Shown here one piece after another: positions 55,417 through 62,553 of a stretch of DNA of 64,000 bases. This DNA comes from Nonomuraea turcica (GTDB lineage Bacteria > Actinomycetota > Actinomycetes > Streptosporangiales > Streptosporangiaceae). Where the stretch lies: contig NZ_JAUZQF010000004.1 of NCBI RefSeq assembly GCF_030718205.1, forward strand, positions 372,001-436,000. The letters run 5' to 3'. The position numbers were made by a program, and so were the translations under genes. Below the pieces are notes generated by a model. That model was not told where the DNA came from, made no database searches, and was given only the letters and a program-made list of their open reading frames with translations. Positions within the stretch are counted from its first letter, which is position 1, and each line of letters begins with the position of its first letter.

Positions 55417-56775
55417 TTGAGGCTCCCGTCTCTGCTGGCCGGCGCGATCGTGTTAGCCGCAACCTCGGCAACACTCGTCGCCACACCCGCGTTCGCCGAC
55501 CCCGAATCCAAGATCGACCCTGAGATCACGGCGACCGGCGAGCACCGCGCCATCGTTCACGTGCAGCAGCCCGCCCAGGTCGGCTCCGTGCAAGCCAGCG
55601 CAGAGCAGGTCAAGCAGGGCAAGAAGAACGTCTCCGCGGAACCGCCCTCCGAGGTCGCCGGCAAGCTGGACTTCTTCGTCTACCGCGGCACCCGTGCCGA
55701 ACTCGAGAAGATCGCCGAGCAGTCCGACGTCGTCTCCATCCGCAAGGACAAGCTCAACGAGCCCACGCTGGTGCAGAGCATCCCGCTGATCGGCGCCGAC
55801 AAGGCGCACAAGCAGGGCTTCACGGGCAAGGGCACCGCCGTCGCCATCCTGGACACGGGTATCGACCAGGACCACCCCGCCTTCGGCGGCCGCATCGCGG
55901 CCCAGGCCTGCTTCTCGGCCACCGACCCCGTCGACGGCTCCAAGCCGCTGTGCCCGAACGGCAGCCAGTTCCAGATCGGCGACGGCGCGGCGAACGCCGA
56001 GACCGACGCGTGCATGACGGGGGCGCCGCAACCGCAGTACGGCCTGTGCTACCACGGCACGCACGTGGCGGGCATCGCGGCAGGCCAGGCCACGAGCGGC
56101 TTCGCGGCCAACGGCGTCGCCCCGAAGGCCACGATCATCCCGATCCAGGTCTTCAGCCGCTTCGACAACTCGCCGTACTGCGCGGGCCGCCCCGTCTGCG
56201 TCCTGGCGTACGACTCCTCGATCCTGACCGGCATGGCCTACGCCGACACGCTGGCCGACCAGCACAACCTGGCCTCGGTGAACCTGAGCCTGGGCGGCGG
56301 CAAGTACGACACGGCCTGCGACACGGGCGACGGTGCTGACTTCAAGGCCGAAGTGGACAAGCTCCTGGCCAAGGGCGTGGCCACGGTGGTGGCCTCGGGC
56401 AACAACGGCTACGACGCGGCGGTGTCCTGGCCGGCGTGCGTCTCCAACACGGTCGCGGTAGGCGCCACGGACAAGCAGGACGCCGTGGCCGCCTTCTCCA
56501 ACCGCGGCCCGCTCCTGGACGTCTTCGCCCCGGGCGTGGCCATCACGGCGGCAATCGTGGACGACTCGTACGCGGCCCTGAACGGCACCTCGATGGCCAC
56601 CCCGCACGTCACGGGCGCCTTCGCCCTGCTGCACCAGAAGTACCGCCGCGCAGGAGTGGACCAACTCCTTGAAGCCCTGAAGAGCACAGGCAAGCCGATC
56701 ACGTACTCAAGCGCAGGCACTGAGGTGACAACCCCCAGGATCAACATCTACGCCGCACTCCGCAGCCGTCTCTGA
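55417..56775 (+). CDS. Secreted S8 (subtilisin-like) serine protease
   Basis: A 452-residue exported protease, third of the tandem set and the shortest. It has a signal peptide (LLAGAIVLAATSATLVATPAFA), an inhibitor-I9-like propeptide (HRAIVHVQQPA ... SIRKDKLNEPT), and the triad Asp146 (ILDTGIDQDHP), His213 (CYHGTHVAG) and Ser392 (GTSMATPH). The four-cysteine insertion is CFSATDPVDGSKPLCPN...DACMTGAPQPQYGLC. There is no linker or extra domain. The start is a TTG with GGAGGAG seven bases upstream; the MRLPSLL reading matches its neighbours. Confidence 0.92.
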   Translation: MRLPSLLAGAIVLAATSATLVATPAFADPESKIDPEITATGEHRAIVHVQQPAQVGSVQASAEQVKQGKKNVSAEPPSEVAGKLDFFVYRGTRAELEKIAEQSDVVSIRKDKLNEPTLVQSIPLIGADKAHKQGFTGKGTAVAILDTGIDQDHPAFGGRIAAQACFSATDPVDGSKPLCPNGSQFQIGDGAANAETDACMTGAPQPQYGLCYHGTHVAGIAAGQATSGFAANGVAPKATIIPIQVFSRFDNSPYCAGRPVCVLAYDSSILTGMAYADTLADQHNLASVNLSLGGGKYDTACDTGDGADFKAEVDKLLAKGVATVVASGNNGYDAAVSWPACVSNTVAVGATDKQDAVAAFSNRGPLLDVFAPGVAITAAIVDDSYAALNGTSMATPHVTGAFALLHQKYRRAGVDQLLEALKSTGKPITYSSAGTEVTTPRINIYAALRSRL

Positions 56776-56791
56776 CCAACGAACGCACGGG

Positions 56792-56968
56792 GTGGGTTGC
56801 CCTCGAGCACCCGCCCCGCATGCGGCGCGACGTGGCGAACCCGACCAGGTCCGCCCATTCGCCGTCGCGGCCGAAGACATGCGCGGGTTTGGCGTGGAGC
56901 TGCACGGCCAATGGTTCTACACCTTCGGGCCTAACTCACCCGAGCACATTTCGAAATGTGTCGCTTAG
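56792..56968 (+). CDS. Possible small protein or gene remnant before sppA
   Basis: A frame ending with TAG at 56966-56968 reads AAEDMRGFGVELHGQWFYTFGP, NSPEHISKCVA. The C-terminal half has a natural amino-acid mix (GVELHGQWFYTF), unlike the Arg/Pro-rich text of the other frames. A GTG at 56792 could give 58 residues, but it has no good ribosome site and the first part looks poor. It is either a very small gene or the tail of a lost one. No family recognised. Confidence 0.3.
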   Translation: MGCPRAPAPHAARRGEPDQVRPFAVAAEDMRGFGVELHGQWFYTFGPNSPEHISKCVA

Positions 56969-56971
56969 GGT
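56966..56971 (+). promoter_or_regulatory. -10 element of sppA
   Basis: TAGGGT lies exactly six bases before the sppA ATG at 56978, as in other leaderless genes here. Its TAG is also the stop codon of the short upstream frame. Confidence 0.5.
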
Positions 56972-56977
56972 GGCTCT

Positions 56978-58675
56978 ATGGACGCAGGCAAGGCGATCTT
57001 CGAAACCGTCGACAAGCTTCGCCAGCGGCGCACCGCCCCGCTGGTGCTGGAGCTCGATCTCACCGAGGGCATTACGGAAGGCCCGCCGACGGACCCGCTC
57101 GCCGCGGTGCTGTCCATGCGGAAGACGCGCCTGTCCGACGTCCTGTCCGGGCTGCGCAAGGCTAGACAGGACTCCAGGGTCAAGGCGCTGATCGTGAAGA
57201 TCGGGACCGCCCCTTTGGGCCTGGCCATGGTGCAGGAGCTGCGCCAGGCCGTGATCCAGTTCCGGGCCTCCGGCAAGTTGACGGTGGCGTTCTCCGAGAC
57301 GTTCGGCGAGTTCGGCGGCGGCACCGTGCCCTACTACCTCGCCAGCGCGTTCGAGCGCGTCTGCCTGCAGCCGAGCGGCGACGTCGGGCTGACCGGGGTG
57401 GCGCTGGAGCAGCGTTTCCTCAAGGGGGCGCTGACGAAGCTGGGAGTGGGGTTCGAGGCCGGGCAGCGGCATGAGTACAAGACCGCCCCCAACACCTTCA
57501 CCCAGGACCACATGACCGAGGCGCACCGCGAGTCCATGGGCCGCATCGTGGAGTCGGTCACCGAGACGATGATCGCCGGCATCGCCGACGGCCGCAGGCT
57601 GGACGCGGGCAAGGTGCGGGAGCTGATCGACCGGGGCCCGTTCACGGCCGCGGAGGCGAAGGACGCCGGGCTGGTCGACGAGCTGGCGTACCGGGACGAG
57701 GTGTACGACGAGGTCAAGAAGGCCGCGGGCGGCGAGGCGCACTTGCAGTACGTGTCCAGGTACGCCAGGGCCGCGGCCGTGCGGAAGTTGCCGCACCCGC
57801 TGGCCGACGGGATCGCGCTCGTCCACGGCACCGGCATGATCAAGACTGGGCGCAGCGGCCGGAGCCCGCTCGGCGGGGGCGGCGCGATGGGCTCCGACAC
57901 GATCAGCGCCGCGTTCCGGGCGGCCAGGCGCGACGAGCACATCAAGGCGGTCGTCTTCCGGGTCGACAGCCCCGGCGGCTCGTACGTGGCCTCCGACACG
58001 GTGTGGCGTGAGGTGTCGCTGACGCGCAAGGTGAAGCCGGTGATCGTCTCCATGGGCGACCTGGCGGCTTCCGGCGGCTATTTCGTGTCGATGGCCGCCG
58101 ACGTGATCGTGGCCCAGCCCGGCACACTGACTGGCTCCATCGGCGTGTACGGCGGCAAGCCCGTTTTTTCCGAATTGCTCGGCAAAATGGGGATAAATTC
58201 GGAAATGGTGGCTGAGGGGGCCAACGCGGGGATGTTCTCCACGTCCCGCAGCTTCTCCCCCGAGCAGTGGGAGCGGATCAACGCCTGGCTCGACCGGATC
58301 TACGACGACTTCGTGGCCAAGGTCGCCGAAAGCCGCAAACTGACCCGCGAGCGAACCCACGAACTGGCCCGTGGCCGGGTGTGGACCGGCGCCGACGCGC
58401 AGTCTGGCGGGCTGGTGGACGAGCTGGGCGGGCTGGAGGACGCGCTGGCGCTGGCCAGGAAGCGGGCCGGGCTCGCGGAGGACGCGCCCGTCCGCATGTA
58501 TCCGCGACTCAACCCGCTGGAGCGGCTGCGCGGGCCGGAGTCCAGCGAGGACAAGTCGGCCGCGCTGGCGAGGGTGCGTTTGGATGCCTGGGGGCCCCTC
58601 GCCCGTCTGTCCGCCGAACTGGGACTCCCGGCCGCGGGCCCGCTGATCCTGCCCGAGTGGTACATCATCCGCTGA
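56978..58675 (+). CDS. sppA: Signal peptide peptidase SppA (S49 family)
   Basis: SppA degrades leftover signal peptides and some membrane proteins. The 565-residue, two-repeat (long) form has catalytic Lys168 (HEYKTAPNTFT) in the N-terminal half and Ser365 (GDLAASGGYF) in the C-terminal half, the usual dyad. The segment FRVDSPGGSYVASDTVWREV is typical. No N-terminal membrane anchor is apparent, unlike E. coli SppA. Its position after three exported proteases suits disposal of their signal peptides, but this is inference. TAGGGT six bases before the ATG indicates a leaderless start. Confidence 0.93.
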   Translation: MDAGKAIFETVDKLRQRRTAPLVLELDLTEGITEGPPTDPLAAVLSMRKTRLSDVLSGLRKARQDSRVKALIVKIGTAPLGLAMVQELRQAVIQFRASGKLTVAFSETFGEFGGGTVPYYLASAFERVCLQPSGDVGLTGVALEQRFLKGALTKLGVGFEAGQRHEYKTAPNTFTQDHMTEAHRESMGRIVESVTETMIAGIADGRRLDAGKVRELIDRGPFTAAEAKDAGLVDELAYRDEVYDEVKKAAGGEAHLQYVSRYARAAAVRKLPHPLADGIALVHGTGMIKTGRSGRSPLGGGGAMGSDTISAAFRAARRDEHIKAVVFRVDSPGGSYVASDTVWREVSLTRKVKPVIVSMGDLAASGGYFVSMAADVIVAQPGTLTGSIGVYGGKPVFSELLGKMGINSEMVAEGANAGMFSTSRSFSPEQWERINAWLDRIYDDFVAKVAESRKLTRERTHELARGRVWTGADAQSGGLVDELGGLEDALALARKRAGLAEDAPVRMYPRLNPLERLRGPESSEDKSAALARVRLDAWGPLARLSAELGLPAAGPLILPEWYIIR

Positions 58676-58784
58676 CCAGGTGACCAGATGGAGCATGGCT
58701 TGACGGTGGCGGGTGGCACAACATCCGCCACCGGGCGCTGAAGCAGGCGGAAGCGGATTCAGCCGGCCGCGGCACCTGACGTCG

Positions 58785-59519
58785 TCATACTAGGCCGCCG
58801 TCTGCTGTGAGGTTCTGCCCGGTCAGCCAGGCGGCGTCTGGGCTCACCAGCAGCGCCACGACAGCCGCGATGTCCGCCGGCGTGCCCATCCGGCCCAGGG
58901 CCGTCATGTGCGCGACCGTGGCCGCCGTCTCCGGCGGGACGTTGGCGCGGAGCAGATCGGTGTCGGTCGGTCCGGGCGAGACCGCGTTGACCGTGATCCC
59001 GCGCTGCCCCAGCTCGCGGGAGGCGACCCGGGTGAGCTGCTCGATCGCCGCCTTGCTCGCGGCGTAGACCGACTCCCCCGCGCTGGGCCAGGCGGTGCCA
59101 GTGGAGGAGACGGTCACGATCCGGCCACCGTCGGCCATCCTGCGGGCGGCCGCCTGCACCGCGAAGAACGCGCCGCGTACGTTGACCGCCATCACCCGCT
59201 CGAACACCTCCTGGGTCAGCTCCTCGATCGGCGTGTGGTCGATCACGCCCGCGTTGTTGACCAGCACCGACAGCGGCCCCGCCGCCTGGCCGGCGAACAC
59301 CTGGTCCGCCGTGGCGAACAGCCGCTCCACCTGATCAGGGTCGGCCGCGTCGGCGCGTACGGCCGTCGCCCGCCCTCCGCACACCTCCTCCACCTGCCGA
59401 GCCGCCCGCTCGTCGGCGACATAGCTGAAGACGACGGTGGCGCCGTCACCGGCCAGCCGCTCCACCACGGCACGGCCGATGCCGCGCGATCCACCAGTCA
59501 CCACTGCTGCCGCATGCAT
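58785..59519 (-). CDS. Short-chain dehydrogenase/reductase (SDR)
   Basis: A 244-residue NAD(P)-dependent oxidoreductase. The nucleotide-binding TGGSRGIG, the structural NNAG, the serine segment VTVSSTGTAW, the catalytic YAASK and the C-terminal SPGPTDTD are all present, so it should be a working classical SDR. The second-strand region FSYVADERAAR with a basic residue suggests NADP(H) preference. The substrate is unknown. AAGGGA lies upstream of the ATG. It is divergent from the WYL regulator over 85 bp that contain a 23-bp palindrome. Confidence 0.93.
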   Translation of the reverse strand: MHAAAVVTGGSRGIGRAVVERLAGDGATVVFSYVADERAARQVEEVCGGRATAVRADAADPDQVERLFATADQVFAGQAAGPLSVLVNNAGVIDHTPIEELTQEVFERVMAVNVRGAFFAVQAAARRMADGGRIVTVSSTGTAWPSAGESVYAASKAAIEQLTRVASRELGQRGITVNAVSPGPTDTDLLRANVPPETAATVAHMTALGRMGTPADIAAVVALLVSPDAAWLTGQNLTADGGLV

Positions 59520-59561
59520 GGAAGTCCCTTTCTGTTCCAGGAGCCCTCACCATGGCAGCCG

Positions 59562-59584
59562 TCGCGGAAGCAGAACTTCCGCGA
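59562..59584. promoter_or_regulatory. Palindromic operator between SDR and WYL-regulator genes
   Basis: TCGCGGAAG and CTTCCGCGA form perfect 9-bp arms with a five-base spacer (CAGAA), about 20 bp before the WYL-regulator start. This is the expected place for autoregulation and for control of the divergent SDR gene. The arms could also form a leader hairpin. Confidence 0.6.
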
Positions 59585-59604
59585 GGTGAGAAAGGGTGGA
59601 TTCC

Positions 59605-60594
59605 GTGACCACGAGAGACCCCGCCGCGCGGCTGTTGCGCCTGCTGTCGTTGCTCCAATCACGCACCGACTGGCCGGGCCCCGAGCTGGCGGACCGGCTC
59701 GGCGTCAGCACCAGGACCATCCGCTCCGACGTCGAACGCCTCCGCGACCTCGGCTACCCGGTGTCGGCCACCTCCGGGACGGCAGGCGGCTACCGGCTGG
59801 GCCCCGGGGCCCGGCTGCCGCCCCTGCTGCTGGACGACGAGGAGGCCGTGGCGGTGGCGGTCGGCCTGCGTACGGCGGCGGCCCAGACGGTGGGCGGGAT
59901 CGAGGAGACGTCGCTGCGCGCTCTGGCCAAGCTCGAACAGGTGCTGCCCGCCCGGCTGCGCCCGCGCCTGGCCGCGCTGACCGCGTACACGGTGCCCGTG
60001 CCGGCGGGCAGCGGCCCGGCCGTGGACTCCGATGTGCTGGCCACGCTGGCTTCGGCCTGCCGGGACCGGAGGCGGCTGCGGTTCGACTACCGCGACCACG
60101 ACGGCAACGCCACCGTGCGCGACACCGAGCCGCACCGGCTGGTGTCGACCGGGCGCCGCTGGTACCTGGTGGCGTGGGACGTCGGCCGCGACGACTGGCG
60201 CACCTTCCGGATCGACCGGCTCACGCCCCGGACGCCGATGGGACCGTCCTTCCCCGGCCGCTGGATGCCGCCCGGGGACGCGATCGACTTCGTCACCAAG
60301 GGCGTGGCCTCGACGCTGGGGCCCTGCCGTACCGTGGCGACCGTGCACGCACCATCCGCGGCCGTCAGCGAGCGGGTGCCGCCGGTGGCCCGGGTGGAGC
60401 ACGTCGACGACGACCGGTGCCTCCTGCACATCGGCGCCGCCACCCCACTGACGCTGGCCGTCTACCTCGCAGCACTCGGCCTGCCCTTCACCGTGGACGG
60501 CCCCCCGGAGCTCCTTGAAGCGCTGCGGCAGGTAGCGCGGCACTGCACCGCCGCCGCCACGTATCCGGGCGACGCCGCCGCGGCCGAGCGCTGA
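59605..60594 (+). CDS. YafY-family regulator (HTH_11-WYL)
   Basis: A 329-residue DeoR-like regulator. The N-terminal HTH reads RLLRLLSLLQSRTDWPGPELADRLGVSTRTIRSDVERLRDLGYPV. The WYL domain includes RLRFDYRDHDGNATVRDTEPHRLVSTGRRWYLVAWDVGRDDWRTFRIDRL, and a C-terminal WCX-like region follows. WYL domains can bind nucleic acid or small ligands. I chose the GTG at 59605 (TTRDPAARLL), since AAAGGG lies about eight bases upstream; GTG 59596 is an alternative. It probably controls the divergent SDR gene through the palindrome. Confidence 0.92.
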   Translation: MTTRDPAARLLRLLSLLQSRTDWPGPELADRLGVSTRTIRSDVERLRDLGYPVSATSGTAGGYRLGPGARLPPLLLDDEEAVAVAVGLRTAAAQTVGGIEETSLRALAKLEQVLPARLRPRLAALTAYTVPVPAGSGPAVDSDVLATLASACRDRRRLRFDYRDHDGNATVRDTEPHRLVSTGRRWYLVAWDVGRDDWRTFRIDRLTPRTPMGPSFPGRWMPPGDAIDFVTKGVASTLGPCRTVATVHAPSAAVSERVPPVARVEHVDDDRCLLHIGAATPLTLAVYLAALGLPFTVDGPPELLEALRQVARHCTAAATYPGDAAAAER

Positions 60595-60612
60595 CGGACA
60601 ACAGGAAAAGGA

Positions 60613-60635
60613 CCGGGAGGCATCGCACCTCCCGG
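60613..60635. terminator. Hairpin between convergent genes
   Basis: CCGGGAGG and CCTCCCGG pair perfectly across a seven-base loop, between the ends of the WYL-regulator gene and the convergent DJ-1/PfpI-type gene. It is well placed as a two-way terminator, but has no T tract. Confidence 0.5.
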
Positions 60636-60646
60636 CCACATCAGGC

Positions 60647-62467
60647 TCACGACCCGCAGTGCGCGAGCTCGGCACCCGGCGCGTCGTGCGGCTCCGGACC
60701 CGGGCGGGCCGCACGGGACCTGGCGCGAATCCGGCGGAACACCATGCCGGCGGCGATGGCGACAGCGGCGCCCAGCAGCGCGAGCACCACGAGAACGATG
60801 GTGGGCGCCCACGGCCAGGCGCTACCGGTCAGCTTGACGTCGAGCACCGGGTACTCCAGCGTCTTCGCCGCCCACCGCGCCGTCGGCACGTCGTAGGTGC
60901 GGGCGATGTCCCGCAGCACGGGATCGAACGCGAACTCCTCGCCGACGTGGAGGTACTCGGGCTGGAGCCCTCCGGTGGCCGCCGACGGCCCGGTGCCCGC
61001 CGCCTGGCGCCGTGCGGCGTCCACGCCGGGAACGAGCAGGCGGTCGAGGTCGTCCGCGACCGCCGTGCGGGGGACGAACGTCAGGCCGTGCCTGGAGCGG
61101 ACCACGCCGTCGCCGACCGCGACGGTGCGCCCGATCATGGACTGCTCCGTGTAGGTGATGAACGCGGAGGCGAGCTCCAGCTCACCGGTTCCCTCGATGA
61201 GCCGCACGCCGATGGTCGACGGCCCGGGCTGGTAGGAGGAGGTGAGGGAGACGACGGCCACGTCCTTGGCCTCGAAGCTGGACTCGGGGATCCGCGCGGC
61301 GACGCCGGGAGAGTAGTGGCGCCAGTGGACCTTCCGCGCCGCCTCGCGCGCGGTGTCCACGTCGAGCAGCCGTTCGATGATCCGCAGGGCGCCCTCGATA
61401 CCGGACAGCACACCGGCGGTGGTGATCACGTTTCCGTCGTCCACGTACCGCCGGCCGCTCACCCACTGGACCTGGCCGAAGTCGGCGCGCAGCCCGGGCA
61501 GCCGCCACCAGTGGGAGGTCGCCGGCCTGCCGTCCAGCAGCCCGGTCGCCGCGAGCGTACGGGCCCCGTTGCAGACGCTGACGGTGATCGCGCCGGCCGC
61601 CGACTGCTCACGCAGCCACGCGGTGATGGAGCCGGCCTCCGCGGGAGCCGTCTTGTTCAGGGCCGGGATCACCACGGCGTCGAGCGTGTCGCGCCGCTCG
61701 CCCAGCAGCCGTGCCAGCTCGTCGAAGGTCAGGTCCGGTACGAGGTCCAGCCCACCGGTCAGGGGCACCAGCCGAGGGCCGGACGAGACGACGTACGTGT
61801 TCACCCGCCCGGTGCCCGCCAGCACCTCGTACGGCCCGAGCAGGTCGGCCACGTTGGTGCCACTGCCGTTGACCAGGAAGGCCACCGTGGGCTTGGCCGG
61901 GTCGTGGGCGGCGGCCTTCGGCACAGGCTGGACCGCCACCGTGTCCGAGCGTGCCTTGTACTGGTCGCCGAACTTCCCGACGGTGTTCACCGCGGAGACC
62001 GCACCGGGCACCAGGAGCGCGACCAGCACGACGGCCCCTCGCCCGAGCCACTTGCGCGGGATGCGAAACCGGTGCTGATGGTGCGTGTACTCGTGGCGCC
62101 GCCGCAGCATGGCCAGGGCCATGAAGACGAACATGAGCACGTGCCCGATCGACATCACCATGTCGCCCGGCAGCACGCCGAACCAGTACGGGACGAGCAG
62201 GACGAGGAACGGCACGACCATCGCCATGCTCATCTCGGCGATGGCGGCCCAGGTGTGGCGGCGGACCCGCATCCAGACGGCCATGCCGATGGACATGTCG
62301 GCGGCCATGGTCAAGGTGCCGACGTCGACCCGGGTGATGGCGTCCGGCAGGACCGCGCCCCACACCGGATCGAGCAGCACCATCCCGAGGCTCATCGCGA
62401 TGACCATCTCGATGTAGTGCCAGACGAAGCGGCCGGCCATGCGCCTCTTACTGGGCTGGATCGTCAT
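60647..62467 (-). CDS. Multi-pass membrane DJ-1/PfpI (GATase1-like) protein
   Basis: A 606-residue fusion. About five hydrophobic N-terminal segments (residues ~10-165) contain many methionines and a HHQHRF motif. A DJ-1/PfpI-type domain follows (TVAFLVNGSGTNVADLLGPYEVLAG ... ITVSVCNGARTLAATGLLDGRPATSHWW). The nucleophile-elbow cysteine in SVCNGA is conserved as in isonitrile hydratase and GATase1 regulators. After another globular region, one C-terminal hydrophobic helix and a short tail end the protein. The ectodomain would be outside the membrane. AGGAG lies seven bases before the ATG. Function unknown. Confidence 0.8.
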   Translation of the reverse strand: MTIQPSKRRMAGRFVWHYIEMVIAMSLGMVLLDPVWGAVLPDAITRVDVGTLTMAADMSIGMAVWMRVRRHTWAAIAEMSMAMVVPFLVLLVPYWFGVLPGDMVMSIGHVLMFVFMALAMLRRRHEYTHHQHRFRIPRKWLGRGAVVLVALLVPGAVSAVNTVGKFGDQYKARSDTVAVQPVPKAAAHDPAKPTVAFLVNGSGTNVADLLGPYEVLAGTGRVNTYVVSSGPRLVPLTGGLDLVPDLTFDELARLLGERRDTLDAVVIPALNKTAPAEAGSITAWLREQSAAGAITVSVCNGARTLAATGLLDGRPATSHWWRLPGLRADFGQVQWVSGRRYVDDGNVITTAGVLSGIEGALRIIERLLDVDTAREAARKVHWRHYSPGVAARIPESSFEAKDVAVVSLTSSYQPGPSTIGVRLIEGTGELELASAFITYTEQSMIGRTVAVGDGVVRSRHGLTFVPRTAVADDLDRLLVPGVDAARRQAAGTGPSAATGGLQPEYLHVGEEFAFDPVLRDIARTYDVPTARWAAKTLEYPVLDVKLTGSAWPWAPTIVLVVLALLGAAVAIAAGMVFRRIRARSRAARPGPEPHDAPGAELAHCGS

Positions 62468-62553
62468 GACGGGGACTCCTAACGTGCGGAATGTGACGTC
62501 GCCAACGCTAGGAAGCGAGGGGTGGCCGCCGAATCAGTGAAGTCGCCGGTCCT

